A stretch of DNA of 64,000 bases from Amycolatopsis sp. EV170708-02-1. GTDB taxonomy: Bacteria > Actinomycetota > Actinomycetes > Mycobacteriales > Pseudonocardiaceae. This document shows positions 19,865 through 28,837 of the stretch, one piece after another. The position numbers and the translations under genes were made by a program. The stretch covers positions 9,596,388-9,660,387 of the forward strand of contig NZ_CP092497.1 in assembly GCF_022479115.1 (NCBI RefSeq), written 5' to 3'. The notes under the pieces are model-generated. The model did no database searches and was not told the DNA's origin. It saw only the letters and a program-made list of their open reading frames with translations. Each line of letters starts with the position of its first letter. Within the stretch, counting starts at the first letter, position 1.

Positions 19865-20845
19865 TTAGCGGACGGTGTTTCGGGCTTTGCGGGGGGCTGC
19901 TTTCCGGTGGTTCTCGCTGGTCGTGCCCCGTGGGACGAGGGTCAGCAGGCTCGCCTCGGGCGGGCACGCGAAGCGGGCGGGCGCGTACGGCGAGGTGCCC
20001 AGCCCGGCGGAGACGTGGAGCCACATCTGGGCGCCCCAGCGGGACGCGCCGCGGGCGCGGGTGCGGTCCAGTTCGCAGTTGGTGACGAGCGCGCCGTAGC
20101 CGGGGACGCGGAGCTGCCCGCCGTGCGTGTGGCCCGCCAGGACGAGGTCGTAACCGTCGCCGGCGAACTCGTCGAGCACGCGGGGCTCCGGCGAGTGCGT
20201 GACACCGATGCGGACGGCGGCCGCGGTGTCCACGGGGCCCGCGATGTCGGCGTAGCGGTCGCGGTGGAGGTGCGCGTCGTCCACGCCGGCGGTGAACACG
20301 TACTGGTCGGCGACCTCGATGGTGCGCCGCACGTGGGTGAGGTCGTTCCACCCGTGTTCGACGAAGGCCGCGCGGAGGTCGCGCCACGGCAGGTGCTCGC
20401 CGTGGATCCGCTTCTTCTTGCCCTTCGGCATGAGGTAGCGCGCGGGGTTCTTGGGTTTCGGCGCGTAGTAGTCGTTGCTGCCGAAGATGAACACGCCGGG
20501 CCGGTCGAGCAGGGGGCCGAGCGCGCGCAGCACGGACGGGACGGCCTGATGATGTGACAGGTTGTCACCGGTGTTGACGACGAGGTCCGGTTCGAGTTCG
20601 TCGAGCGCCGCTACCCAGCGTTGTTTGCTCACATGACCGGGCAACATGTGCAGATCGGAGATGTGGAGGATCGTGAAGGGCTTCGCCCCTGCCGCGAGGA
20701 CCGGGAGCTCCGCGGTGCGAAGCGTCCACCGGCGCCTTTCGATACCGACCGCGTAACCGAGGGTCGCGGCTCCCAGGGCGACGGTTCCCACGGCCAAGCG
20801 CCGTACCGTCGCCCCCGAAGTGCTTTTGTTACTGAGCGTGCTCAC
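19865..20845 (-). CDS. Metallophosphoesterase (Rv3683-like)
   Basis: 326 residues from GTG at 20845. One N-terminal membrane segment (about residues 15-35) is followed by a calcineurin-like phosphoesterase domain: HISDLHMLPGH, VVNTGDNL, GSNDYY, and the C-terminal pair LAGHTHGGQ. These provide the two-metal site. It resembles membrane-anchored YkuE-type phosphoesterases with an outside or membrane-facing domain. It lies next to ponA2, as Rv3683 lies next to ponA2 in M. tuberculosis. Substrate unknown. Confidence 0.88.
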   Translation of the reverse strand: MSTLSNKSTSGATVRRLAVGTVALGAATLGYAVGIERRRWTLRTAELPVLAAGAKPFTILHISDLHMLPGHVSKQRWVAALDELEPDLVVNTGDNLSHHQAVPSVLRALGPLLDRPGVFIFGSNDYYAPKPKNPARYLMPKGKKKRIHGEHLPWRDLRAAFVEHGWNDLTHVRRTIEVADQYVFTAGVDDAHLHRDRYADIAGPVDTAAAVRIGVTHSPEPRVLDEFAGDGYDLVLAGHTHGGQLRVPGYGALVTNCELDRTRARGASRWGAQMWLHVSAGLGTSPYAPARFACPPEASLLTLVPRGTTSENHRKAAPRKARNTVR

Positions 20846-21066
20846 AATGTCCAGTTTACGTGCTCTCCGGTGGTGATCGTTCGCCCCCATTCCGGCGATC
20901 TCGGTAAATCGCTGGAATGGCCTCTTTTCTTCACCTTCCGTGGTCGGCGCGGAGTGTCGCGATCAACCGACATGATCCCGTCGACCGCTGTTCCCCGTTA
21001 GGCCGCCGAGCGGTCACGCAAAGTTAGATTCGTGTGACTCATCGTGATTTGCGCTGGTGAACGTGG

Positions 21067-23235
21067 TCAGCGCCCGCCGCCCATGTACTTCGGGTCCGGA
21101 GCCGGCAGCGGCAGCGGTTCCTGGCCTTCGAGGATCTTCGACATCGCCCCGAACCAGGTCTGCGCCGGCGTCTTCCCGCCGAACATGTTTTCGCAGCCGC
21201 GAGTGGTCACGTTACCCGGGCCGAGGTAGCAGAGGCCGCCGTTTCCACCCTTCGGACGGAACACCATCGCCGCGCCCGCGAGCTGCGGGGTGGCGCCGAG
21301 ATAGGTCCCCGAGCCGTTGCTCTGGGTCGTACCGGTCTTGCCCATCACCGGCCGGTTCCAGCGGGCGCCGTTCGCGGCGCCGAACGAGGTCCCGCCGGGC
21401 TGGCTGTCCCTGCTCATGCCGACCGCGAGGGTGTTCGCGAGACCTTCGGGCACCACCTGCTCGCAGGCGGCTTCCTTGACAGGCACCGGCTTTCCGTCCC
21501 GGTCGGTGACACCGGCGAGGGGGGTCGGCGGGCACCAGACGCCACCGCTCATGATCGTGGCACCGACGTTCGCCAGCTCCAGACCGCTCAGCGGGGCCGG
21601 GCCGAGCGTGAACGACGCGTTCCCGGCCCAGCCGGGCCTCGGCCCGAAGGCCTGCAGCTGGCTGGTGTTGGCGCCGGGGTTGTCGGACTTCGGATCCACG
21701 GCGCCGCCGCCGAGGTTGCTGGCCATGGTGTCGCGCATACCCAGTTTGCGCGCCATCTCCACGATCGGGCCCGTGCTCCCGACCTTCTCTTCGAGGGCCA
21801 CGAACGCGGTGTTCGGCGAAGTCGCCAGCGCCTGCTGCATCGACATGGTCCCGCCCGCCGGGTTGTAGTCGCCCGCGTTGCCGAGGCAGTACCAGCGGGA
21901 GCGCAACGGCGGCCCGGTCGGGGCGCACTTGGGGCCACCGCCGGCGAACACGTGAGAGGTGTAGAAGTCGGGTACCGGAAGGGGAGAGTTGATCCCCGCG
22001 ACGCCCGCTTCCAACGCCGCCGCGGCGGTGAAGACCTTGTACGCCGAGCCGGCGCCGCCGGTGTTGTAGACGCCGGAAGGCAACGCGAACGTCGTCTGTC
22101 CCTGGTCTTCGTGCAGCCCGTAGTCACGGTTCGCCGCCAGCGCCACGACTTCATGCCGCTGTTTGCCCGGCTTCACCAGGGAAAGCGTGTTCGCGACGTT
22201 GTCCTGCGTCTTCTTGACCTGGGCTTCGGCCGACATCTTGGCCTCGTGGTTCGCCCGTTCGTCCAAAGTGGTCTTGATCTGGTAGCCGCCGGTGTAGAGG
22301 TCGTCCTTCGTCATCCCGGACTTGAGGAGATAGTCCTCGACGTACTGGCAGAAGAAACCGTTCTCCGGGCCGGCGCCGGTGCAATTCGACGCGGGTTTCT
22401 GCGGGCCGCCTTCGACGACGCCGAGCGGCTCGGCCTTGAAGCGTTCGGCGTCCACTTTCGCGAGCTTCTGGTTGTCGACCATGCGGTCCAGCACCAGGTT
22501 TCGGCGTTCGGTGGCCTTCGCCGGGCTCTTCCAGGGGTCGTTGACGATCGGGTTGTTCACCAGACCGGCCAGCAACGCCGCCTGCGGCACGGTGAGCTTC
22601 TCGACGGGCGTGTTGAAGTACGCGTTCGCGGCCGCGCCGACGCCGTAGATCTCGCGCGAGAACTCGACGACGTTCAGGTAGCCGGTCAGGATCTGCATCT
22701 TGTTCAGCTTGGTTTCCAGCTGGATCGCGATCCGGGCTTCCTTCAGCTTCCGGGCGACCGACTGTTCCTGTGCGCGCTTCTGGCCCGGTTTGTCGTCCCG
22801 GTAGACGACGTTGATCAGGTAGTTCTTGACGTACTGCTGGGTCAGCGTCGACGCGCCCTGCGTGTCCCCGCCGGTGCTGTTGCTGACCGCCGCGCGCAGC
22901 GTGCCCTTCCAGTCCACCCCGTTGTGCTCGTAGAAGCGCTTGTCCTCGACCGAGATCAGCGCCCATTTCATGGCGTCGTTGATCTGGGTCTCGGCGGTCG
23001 GGATGCGGTACTGCTTGTACAGCGTCGCGATCTGCTTGCCGGTGTTGTCCGTGATCGTCGTCACCAAGGGCGGCGGGATGTCCGCCAAGTCCGAAGATGT
23101 CTTGTCGACGGTCTCGCTCGCCTGGTTCGACAGCACCCCCGCGGCGCCCGCCACCGGGAACAACATCCCCGCGACCAGCACCCCCGCGAGCACACAAAGG
23201 CCAATGAGCTTCAGCAGACCGTCCGTTTTGCGCAC
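21067..23235 (-). CDS. ponA2: Bifunctional penicillin-binding protein, PonA2-like
   Basis: 722 residues. One N-terminal membrane anchor (about residues 8-35). The glycosyltransferase-51 domain has SVEDKRFYEHNGVD and GASTLTQQYVKN. The transpeptidase domain has SAYK as the SxxK motif, SPNTAF as SxN, and KTGTT. It polymerises and cross-links peptidoglycan outside the membrane. Unlike mycobacterial PonA2 it ends soon after the transpeptidase domain, with no PASTA domain. GTG at 23235. Symbol assigned from gene order: divergent whiB4 and ArsA-like genes follow, as in M. tuberculosis. Confidence 0.92.
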   Translation of the reverse strand: MRKTDGLLKLIGLCVLAGVLVAGMLFPVAGAAGVLSNQASETVDKTSSDLADIPPPLVTTITDNTGKQIATLYKQYRIPTAETQINDAMKWALISVEDKRFYEHNGVDWKGTLRAAVSNSTGGDTQGASTLTQQYVKNYLINVVYRDDKPGQKRAQEQSVARKLKEARIAIQLETKLNKMQILTGYLNVVEFSREIYGVGAAANAYFNTPVEKLTVPQAALLAGLVNNPIVNDPWKSPAKATERRNLVLDRMVDNQKLAKVDAERFKAEPLGVVEGGPQKPASNCTGAGPENGFFCQYVEDYLLKSGMTKDDLYTGGYQIKTTLDERANHEAKMSAEAQVKKTQDNVANTLSLVKPGKQRHEVVALAANRDYGLHEDQGQTTFALPSGVYNTGGAGSAYKVFTAAAALEAGVAGINSPLPVPDFYTSHVFAGGGPKCAPTGPPLRSRWYCLGNAGDYNPAGGTMSMQQALATSPNTAFVALEEKVGSTGPIVEMARKLGMRDTMASNLGGGAVDPKSDNPGANTSQLQAFGPRPGWAGNASFTLGPAPLSGLELANVGATIMSGGVWCPPTPLAGVTDRDGKPVPVKEAACEQVVPEGLANTLAVGMSRDSQPGGTSFGAANGARWNRPVMGKTGTTQSNGSGTYLGATPQLAGAAMVFRPKGGNGGLCYLGPGNVTTRGCENMFGGKTPAQTWFGAMSKILEGQEPLPLPAPDPKYMGGGR

Positions 23236-23585
23236 GCGGACCAGGGTACGCGGATGCCGTTAGCCCACCGTGACGTCACCTCGCTGTAAGTGTGGATTCG
23301 GTTACGAAATCGACCCCATGAGGTGACGGCCGGTAACGGCAGGCATTCTAGGGCTTGGCGGGGGGAACCGAGGGCCCCTACAGTCCGTCAACGTCTCACG
23401 TATGAAAAAGCCGACAGACGGGTGAGTGCGAGCGGCAGTCGCATTCGGCCGAACGGAGGCACCGGCACCGGGGAGGTGTCGGCTCAACCGACGTGAGCAC
23501 ACAGGGAGACACGCTCATGGGGGCAGGAGCGCAGGCTTTTCGTCCTCCCGTGGTGTGTCGAACACCAGGGTAGGGAGCTGGGGGT
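23236..23585. other. Divergent promoter region between ponA2 and whiB4
   Basis: 350 bp without a gene. It must carry promoters for both directions. I looked for a cyclic-di-AMP or other riboswitch core and saw none. GTCGGCTCAACCGAC near 23480 is a small hairpin. Confidence 0.5.
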
Positions 23586-23903
23586 ATGGAAACCAACCAG
23601 TCGAGCTGGCGAGTCAATGCGTCGTGCCGCGACACCGATCCGGACGGCTTGTTCGTCCGAGGGGCGGAACAGAACCGGGCCAAGGCGGTCTGCCTCGGTT
23701 GCCCGGTCAGGACGGAATGCCTCGCCGAGGCGCTCGATGGCCGGATCAACTTCGGCATCTGGGGAGGTATGACCGAACGGGAACGGCGGGCGCTGCTGCG
23801 GCGGCGGCCGGACGTTTCCAGCTGGGCGGACCTGCTTGAAGCGGCGAAGCGCAGTTTCACCGGGATCGACGAAGAGGAAGACGTGCGCGTCCGAGTCTCG
23901 TGA
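23586..23903 (+). CDS. whiB4: WhiB-family iron-sulfur regulator, WhiB4-like
   Basis: 105 residues with the four WhiB cysteines: Cys14, then Cys36-x2-Cys39-x5-Cys45, expected to bind a [4Fe-4S] cluster, followed by the turn GIWGG and a basic segment RERRALLRRR. WhiB4 in mycobacteria is an oxygen/redox-sensitive DNA-binding protein. The position between ponA2 and the two ArsA-like ATPases is the same as in M. tuberculosis. ATG at 23586 is preceded by GTAGGGAG. Confidence 0.9.
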   Translation: METNQSSWRVNASCRDTDPDGLFVRGAEQNRAKAVCLGCPVRTECLAEALDGRINFGIWGGMTERERRALLRRRPDVSSWADLLEAAKRSFTGIDEEEDVRVRVS

Positions 23904-23918
23904 TCAAGGTTTGGCGTG

Positions 23919-23961
23919 GAAGGCCCCTTCCCTGAGTCCAAGGTAGGGAAGGGGCCCTTCG
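23919..23961. terminator. Inverted repeat between whiB4 and the ATPase operon
   Basis: AAGGCCCCTTCCCT pairs with AGGGAAGGGGCC(C)TT around about 10 nt, between convergent genes. One bulged C. Confidence 0.6.
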
Positions 23962-23968
23962 CGAAAAC

Positions 23969-25099
23969 TCAGGACTGAGTGGCCAGACGCGTGCCGATGT
24001 CGCGCAGGCCTTCGAGATCGTGCACGTCACTGGGGAGCGCGGGCACCCGCACCAGCGGGACCTCGGGATGCGCCCGCGTGAACCTGGCGAGCAGCCGCGT
24101 CTCTCGATCGGCCAGCGCGACACGGTCCGCGTGCAGGCGAAGGACGGCTTCGGCCAGCGGAGCGCTGGTCTCGCCCTTCGCGAGCTGCTCGGCGGCCGCG
24201 ACGGCTTCGGCGCTGGACAGCGGGGCGAGCACCGGATGCGTCCGGTTCGCGACCAGCCCCGCCAGCGGCATGCTCTCCTCCGAAAGCCGCTCCACGAAAT
24301 AGGACGCCTCGCGCAGCGCGTCCGGCTCCGGCGCGGCCACCACGAGGAACGACGTTCCGCCGGACCGCAGCAGCTCGGAGGTCTTGCGCGCGCGTTCGCG
24401 GAACCCGCCGAACATGCTGTCGAAGGCCTGCATGAACGCCGAAGCGTCCGTCAGGAGCTGGCCGCCGATGATCGTCGAGACGGCCTTCGCGAACATCGAG
24501 AACCCGGCGTTGACGACCTTGCGCAAACCCCAGCCGCCCGCCTTGGCCGGACCGGTGAGCAGCCGGATCATCCGGCCGTCGAGCGCGCTCGAAAGGCGCG
24601 TCGGCGCGTCGAGGAAGTCCAGCGCGGACCGGCTCGGCGGCGTGTCGACGATGATCAGATCCCACTCGTCGGTGGCCGCGAGCTGCCCCAGCTTCTCCAT
24701 CGCCATGTACTCCTGTGTGCCGGAGAACGACGTGGAAATGGTCTGGTAGAAGGGGTTCTGCAGCAGCTGCTCGGCGCGTTCCGGGCCGGCGTGCACGCGC
24801 ACCATGTCGTCGAAGGTGCGCCGCATGTCGAGCATCATCGCCCACAGCTCGCCCTTGGGCTCGAAGCCTTCGACCTGCACCTGCTTCGGGTGATTGCCCA
24901 GTTCACGCAGGCCGAGCGCCTGCGCCAGCCGCCTGGCCGGGTCGATGGTGAGCACCACCGTCTGCCGTCCGCGTTCGGCCGCGCGCAACGCGAGCGCCGC
25001 CGCGGTCGTCGTCTTGCCGACCCCGCCGGAACCGCAGCACACGATGACCCGGCTCTCCGGATCGTCGATCAGCTTGTCGACCTCCAAGACGTCCGACAT
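23969..25099 (-). CDS. ArsA/GET3-like ATPase (Rv3680-like)
   Basis: 376 residues. Deviant Walker [13 protein letters not shown] near residues 24-35, with [15 protein letters not shown] as switch I, and [18 protein letters not shown] as Walker B/switch II. This is the SIMIBI ArsA family; the mycobacterial pair Rv3679-Rv3680 forms a heteromeric ATPase linked to stress survival, not arsenic export. The ATG overlaps the stop of the upstream partner (TGATG). No ArsB transporter is nearby, consistent with that reading. Confidence 0.88.
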   Translation of the reverse strand: MSDVLEVDKLIDDPESRVIVCCGSGGVGKTTTAAALALRAAERGRQTVVLTIDPARRLAQALGLRELGNHPKQVQVEGFEPKGELWAMMLDMRRTFDDMVRVHAGPERAEQLLQNPFYQTISTSFSGTQEYMAMEKLGQLAATDEWDLIIVDTPPSRSALDFLDAPTRLSSALDGRMIRLLTGPAKAGGWGLRKVVNAGFSMFAKAVSTIIGGQLLTDASAFMQAFDSMFGGFRERARKTSELLRSGGTSFLVVAAPEPDALREASYFVERLSEESMPLAGLVANRTHPVLAPLSSAEAVAAAEQLAKGETSAPLAEAVLRLHADRVALADRETRLLARFTRAHPEVPLVRVPALPSDVHDLEGLRDIGTRLATQS

Positions 25100-26103
25100 C
25101 AGCGCACCCCCTGCTCGGTCAGCGCTTCGGCGAGGTCGTAGAGCGCCGCGACGTCGACCCCGTCGGTCAGATCCGGCAGTTCGAGGCCAGGCAAGTCCGC
25201 TTCGGACAGTTGCTCGCGGGCACGCTGCTCGGCCGCGACCCGCACGGCGTGCTCGACGGTCTCCTCGACCAGCGCGTCGAGGGTGCTGTCGGGCAGGTTC
25301 AGCCCGGCCGACGCGAGCCCGGCGCGGACGCGCGAGGCGTCGACGCGGCCGTCGGCGGCGGCGGTCACCGAGCGGGCGGGCAGCCGCGGCGGGCGCACCC
25401 GGTTCACCAGCACGGCGCCGGGACGCAGGTCGGCGCCGTCGAGTTCGGCGACGGCTTCGACGGTCTCCCGCACCGGCATCTCTTCCAGGAGCGTCACCAG
25501 GTGGACCGCGGTCTCACCGGAGTGCAGCAGCCGCACGACGCCGTCGGCCTGGCCGCGGATCGGGCCGGTCTTGGCGAGATCGGTCAGCGCCTTGGTGACG
25601 TCGAGGAATTTCACGACCCGGCCGGTGGGCGGCGAGTCGACGACGACGGCGTCGTAGGTGTGGCGGCCGTCCGATTCGGTGCGGCCGACGCATTCCTTGA
25701 TCTTCCCGGTGAGCAGGACGTCGCGTAGACCCGGCGCGAGCGTGGTCGCGAACTCGATCGCGCCCATCCGCCGCAGCGTCCGCCCCGCGAAGCCGAGGTT
25801 GTAGAACATCTCGAAGTATTCGAGCAGCGCGGCCTCGACGTCGATGTGCAGGGCGCGCAGTTCGCCGCCGCCGGGCACGGCCGCGATGCGCTGCTCGGCG
25901 TACGGGAGCGGCTCGGTGTCGAAGAGCTGGGCGATGCCCTGGCGGCCTTCGACCTCGATCAGCAGCACCCGGCGCCCGCCCTTGGCGAGCGCGAGGCCGA
26001 GCGAGGCGGCGAGCGTGGTCTTGCCCGTCCCGCCCTTACCGGTGACGAAATGCAGCCTGGCTCTCGCGAGTTCGTCGGTCCAGCCGGCAAGGGGTGTGCT
26101 CAC
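25099..26103 (-). CDS. ArsA/GET3-like ATPase (Rv3679-like)
   Basis: 334 residues from GTG at 26103, with AGGGTGGGA just upstream. GTG at 26112 is an in-frame alternative. Walker [19 protein letters not shown] is near residue 22, switch [16 protein letters not shown], and Walker [18 protein letters not shown]. It is the first gene of a two-gene operon with the ATPase at 23969, and the two sequences are diverged paralogues. It probably forms the other half of a heteromeric ATPase. Confidence 0.88.
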   Translation of the reverse strand: MSTPLAGWTDELARARLHFVTGKGGTGKTTLAASLGLALAKGGRRVLLIEVEGRQGIAQLFDTEPLPYAEQRIAAVPGGGELRALHIDVEAALLEYFEMFYNLGFAGRTLRRMGAIEFATTLAPGLRDVLLTGKIKECVGRTESDGRHTYDAVVVDSPPTGRVVKFLDVTKALTDLAKTGPIRGQADGVVRLLHSGETAVHLVTLLEEMPVRETVEAVAELDGADLRPGAVLVNRVRPPRLPARSVTAAADGRVDASRVRAGLASAGLNLPDSTLDALVEETVEHAVRVAAEQRAREQLSEADLPGLELPDLTDGVDVAALYDLAEALTEQGVR

Positions 26104-26125
26104 CGGTCCCACCCTAATTGAGCGG

Positions 26126-26374
26126 TCAGCTCGCCAGCATCATGACGCCGAGCGCGGCCACGACCAGTCCCGCGACGCACCAGGTCAGGACGCCGGGCAG
26201 CACCGTGAGCATCACCACACCGAGCAGCAGGAGGACGACGAAGGCCACCGCGCCGGTGATCGCGACCGTCCCCGAGCGGTCCGTGCGGTCCCGCGCCTTG
26301 GCCATCAGGACCAGCACCAGCGGCAGCCCGGCCGCGGCGAGCAGGACGGTCGCGACCACGCGCCAGGTCTCCAC
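26126..26374 (-). CDS. Small integral membrane protein
   Basis: 82 residues, GTG start at 26374. Three hydrophobic stretches (about residues 5-24, 37-57 and 58-80) are separated by a short charged loop KARDRTDRSG. No motif recognised. It lies 22 bp upstream of the ATPase pair on the same strand, so it may head that operon, but no family link is known to me. Confidence 0.6.
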   Translation of the reverse strand: METWRVVATVLLAAAGLPLVLVLMAKARDRTDRSGTVAITGAVAFVVLLLLGVVMLTVLPGVLTWCVAGLVVAALGVMMLAS

Positions 26375-26408
26375 GGCCCCAGCCTAGTGGGGGCTGAAGG
26401 GGACTTTC

Positions 26409-26455
26409 CCCGCATGCGACGCGGTGAAAGCTCCCTTCACCGCGTCGCATGCGGG
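26409..26455. terminator. Perfect 20-bp inverted repeat after the lipase gene
   Basis: CCCGCATGCGACGCGGTGAA and its exact complement flank a 7-nt loop. Outer weaker pairing (CTGAAGG/CCTTCAG) extends it to about 26393-26476. It shares CATGCG and GCGGTGAA with the repeat at 7.6 kb. Confidence 0.75.
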
Positions 26456-26466
26456 TATGGCGTCCT

Positions 26467-27411
26467 TCAGCTCCCGATGGGGGTCGCGGGCACGCAGGGG
26501 ACCGGCTTCGCGTTCGCCGGGTCCAACGCGTTGAGGACGTGCCCGGCGGCGTTGCGGTCGGCGGCGACCCCGGCGTGTTCGGCCAGGTCGAGCAGGCAGC
26601 TGTCCTGCAGCACGATGTTCTTCACGTTCGGGCCGGTGCCCATTCCGCTCGTGTACGGGACGACGGCCTCGTCGTAGCGGGTCATGATGTTCGTGTAGGT
26701 CACGCCCGGCTGGAAGACGCCGTTGCCCGACCGCAGATTCGTGAGGAATTCCGAGCCGCGCAGGAACTGGCGGCACGAACCGCAGACCGGGTCGAGGATG
26801 CCGTTGAACCCGGGCGTGAGGCCCAAAGCGGCGGCCACTGCGTACAGCTGCGAGGCGCCGAACAAGGTTGTGCCGTTCCAGAGCGGGGTCAGGCTCACGT
26901 ACTTGTCCACTTTGGACGCCCCGCCGAGGAACTTCACATAGTAAGAAGGCATGAGCGTGCCTTCGGAATGCCCGAGGATGTCCACCTTGGACGCGCCGGT
27001 CGCGCCGCGCACCTTGTCGATGAACGCCGAAAGCTCCTTCGCGCTCTGCTCCATCGGCAGCAGCCCGCCGGGCTGGTAGATCGGCAGCGGTTTCCCGGGG
27101 ACCCCGTAGGTCAGGGAGAAGACGCAGTACCCCTGGTTCTTGAGCAGCGGGGCGAACGTCTGCCAGTTCACCGTCTGGTTGGCGCCGAGGCCGTGGGTGA
27201 GCACCACCGGATTCGGATGGGCCGCGCTCGGACGGCAGTCGAAGTCGTTCGCGCCGGGCGGCGGGCCGCCGGGGTTCGCCGCCTGCGCGGGCAGCGCCGC
27301 GGCCAGCGTCCACGGGACGGGGAGCTCCTCGTCGGCGTTCGCCGGTGAAGCGCAGATCAGGGCAAGGGCCGCGGCCAGGAAGGTGGCGGCGAGGGACTTC
27401 GTCGTCCGCAT
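26467..27411 (-). CDS. Secreted lipase/esterase, alpha/beta hydrolase
   Basis: 314 residues with a clear signal peptide (about 1-26, ending ASPANA). Oxyanion region VLTHGLGANQT, nucleophile motif GHSEGT (Ser in GHSxG), probable acid in YDEAVVP, histidine in AEHAGV. This is the class-2 bacterial lipase type common in Streptomyces and Amycolatopsis. Cysteines in DFDCRPS, GYCVFS, VCGSCRQF and SCLLD suggest disulfides, consistent with export. Acyl-glycerol hydrolysis outside the cell is expected from the family. Confidence 0.88.
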   Translation of the reverse strand: MRTTKSLAATFLAAALALICASPANADEELPVPWTLAAALPAQAANPGGPPPGANDFDCRPSAAHPNPVVLTHGLGANQTVNWQTFAPLLKNQGYCVFSLTYGVPGKPLPIYQPGGLLPMEQSAKELSAFIDKVRGATGASKVDILGHSEGTLMPSYYVKFLGGASKVDKYVSLTPLWNGTTLFGASQLYAVAAALGLTPGFNGILDPVCGSCRQFLRGSEFLTNLRSGNGVFQPGVTYTNIMTRYDEAVVPYTSGMGTGPNVKNIVLQDSCLLDLAEHAGVAADRNAAGHVLNALDPANAKPVPCVPATPIGS

Positions 27412-27540
27412 GTCGGCGTCCTATCTACTCCCGAGTAGGTGTGAAGTGAACCACATCGGCGGGAATTCGGCGAACCGGTCGCGAGAGGGTTTTCCGCATG
27501 TGTGTCGGGCGCGCTTGCCGGTTTGGCTACGCTCCCGGGC

Positions 27541-27702
27541 ATGAGCGCCACCAAGTGGGAGTACGCGACCGTCCCCCTGTTGATCCACGCCACCAAGCAG
27601 ATCCTCGACCAGTGGGGCGAGGACGGCTGGGAGCTCGTCACCGTGCTCCCGAACCCGACCGGCGAGCAGCACGTCGCCTACCTCAAACGAGCGAAGAACT
27701 GA
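27541..27702 (+). CDS. DUF4177 small protein (Rv3678A-like)
   Basis: 53 residues starting MSATKWEYATVPLLIHATKQ, with WGEDGWELVTVLP, the hallmark of DUF4177. Start chosen at ATG 27541 by conservation. An upstream in-frame ATG at 27502 lacks support. It lies 12 bp before the RidA gene, the same pairing as Rv3678A-Rv3678c. Function unknown. Confidence 0.85.
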   Translation: MSATKWEYATVPLLIHATKQILDQWGEDGWELVTVLPNPTGEQHVAYLKRAKN

Positions 27703-27714
27703 GGGATTGAAGCC

Positions 27715-28170
27715 ATGACCTGGAGCGATCGACTCGCCGAGCTCGGTATCGAGCTGCCAGCCGTCGCCGCCCCGCTGGCGGCCTACGTGCCCGCCGTCCG
27801 CACGGGTTCGCACGTCTACACGGCGGGGCAGCTGCCCTTCGTGAAGGGTGAGCTCGAAGCGACCGGCAAGGTCGGCGCCGAGGTCAGCCCCGAAGAGGCG
27901 AAGCAGTACGCGCGGACGTCGATCCTCAACGCCCTCGCCGCGGTCGACTCGGTCGCCGGGATCGACAACGTGGTGCGGGTGGTCAAGGTCGTCGGGTTCG
28001 TCGCGTCCGCGGAGGGTTTCACCGGCCAGCCCGCGGTGATCAACGGCGCGTCCGAGCTGCTGGGCGAGATCTTCGGCGAGGCGGGTATCCACGCCCGTTC
28101 GGCCGTCGGGGTCGCCGAGCTGCCGATCGGGGCGCCGGTCGAGATCGAACTGATCGTGGAGGTGAAGTGA
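27715..28170 (+). CDS. RidA-family protein (Rv3678c-like)
   Basis: 151 residues with a YjgF/RidA fold. The active-site arginine is in HARSAVGVAELPIGAPVEIE, matching Arg105 of RidA. RidA proteins hydrolyse reactive enamine/imine intermediates released by PLP enzymes; this long subgroup is less characterised. It is coupled to the next gene by a TGATG overlap. Confidence 0.9.
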   Translation: MTWSDRLAELGIELPAVAAPLAAYVPAVRTGSHVYTAGQLPFVKGELEATGKVGAEVSPEEAKQYARTSILNALAAVDSVAGIDNVVRVVKVVGFVASAEGFTGQPAVINGASELLGEIFGEAGIHARSAVGVAELPIGAPVEIELIVEVK

Positions 28171-28799
28171 TGGACCCGGACATCGAACGGTCCTCGCACG
28201 AGCTCCTGCTCCGGCTGGCCGGACGGCTGCCGGACCAGCTCTTGTGGCGGTTCCGTGACTGGCTGGGCGAAGGCGCGATGGGCACGCTCGCGCGGACCCT
28301 GCCCAGGTCTTTGCTTAAGCACAGGATCGACCTGGATCAAACGGAGTATCGCCTGCTAGTCGCCGGGCTCATCCCTCACGGAGCCGACTGGCATCAGGTG
28401 AGTTCCACCCTGGGGGTAGACGACGTCACCGAGACCAGGTACACATTCACGCAGAGTGCGCCCGAATGGGTGAACTCCGTCGACTCTGTGTCCGTATTGA
28501 TCCACGCAACGTTGCGGGGACGGCCGGATGTGGGTGAAGTGCGGCAAAGCTGGCGACACCTCGGTGTGGTCGGCGAGGGTGGGGCGAAACGAGTCCTCCT
28601 GGTCACGGCGACGAACGGGCTGCCGAGGCTGACCGGCGAACTGCAGCGCGTCCTGCGCGTGCTGGGTGACGAGGAGCCCGGCGTCGAGGTTCTCCCGCCG
28701 AGCATCGACCTCACCGGCTATCACCGCACCGCGCTCGCCAACTCCGAGCTGGTCTGCGTGGGCGCGGTGGACACCGGAAGTCGGCTGGTCGCCGCTTAA
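28170..28799 (+). CDS. Conserved hypothetical protein, possible paralogue of the next gene
   Basis: 209 residues from ATG at 28170, which shares its A with the RidA stop. Soluble. It has an N-terminal helical part (LLLRLAGRLPDQLLWRFRDW) and a C-terminal alpha/beta part (KRVLLVTATNGLPRLTGELQ). Both parts resemble in order the gene that follows (LLLALAGRIDDSALTEAREL; QRVVLVEIGPEG), suggesting an old tandem duplication. No family or catalytic motif recognised. Confidence 0.7.
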   Translation: MDPDIERSSHELLLRLAGRLPDQLLWRFRDWLGEGAMGTLARTLPRSLLKHRIDLDQTEYRLLVAGLIPHGADWHQVSSTLGVDDVTETRYTFTQSAPEWVNSVDSVSVLIHATLRGRPDVGEVRQSWRHLGVVGEGGAKRVLLVTATNGLPRLTGELQRVLRVLGDEEPGVEVLPPSIDLTGYHRTALANSELVCVGAVDTGSRLVAA

Positions 28800-28837
28800 C
28801 GCTCGCTCCACCAGGCGAGCCGGGAGGGAGCAGAGCA

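Noticed and set aside
23236..23585. Possible cyclic-di-AMP riboswitch upstream of whiB4
   Set aside because: The conserved core elements were not found on inspection.
23969..26103. Arsenite efflux operon
   Set aside because: Two ArsA-like ATPases are present but there is no ArsB, ArsR or ArsC; gene order matches the mycobacterial stress ATPase pair.
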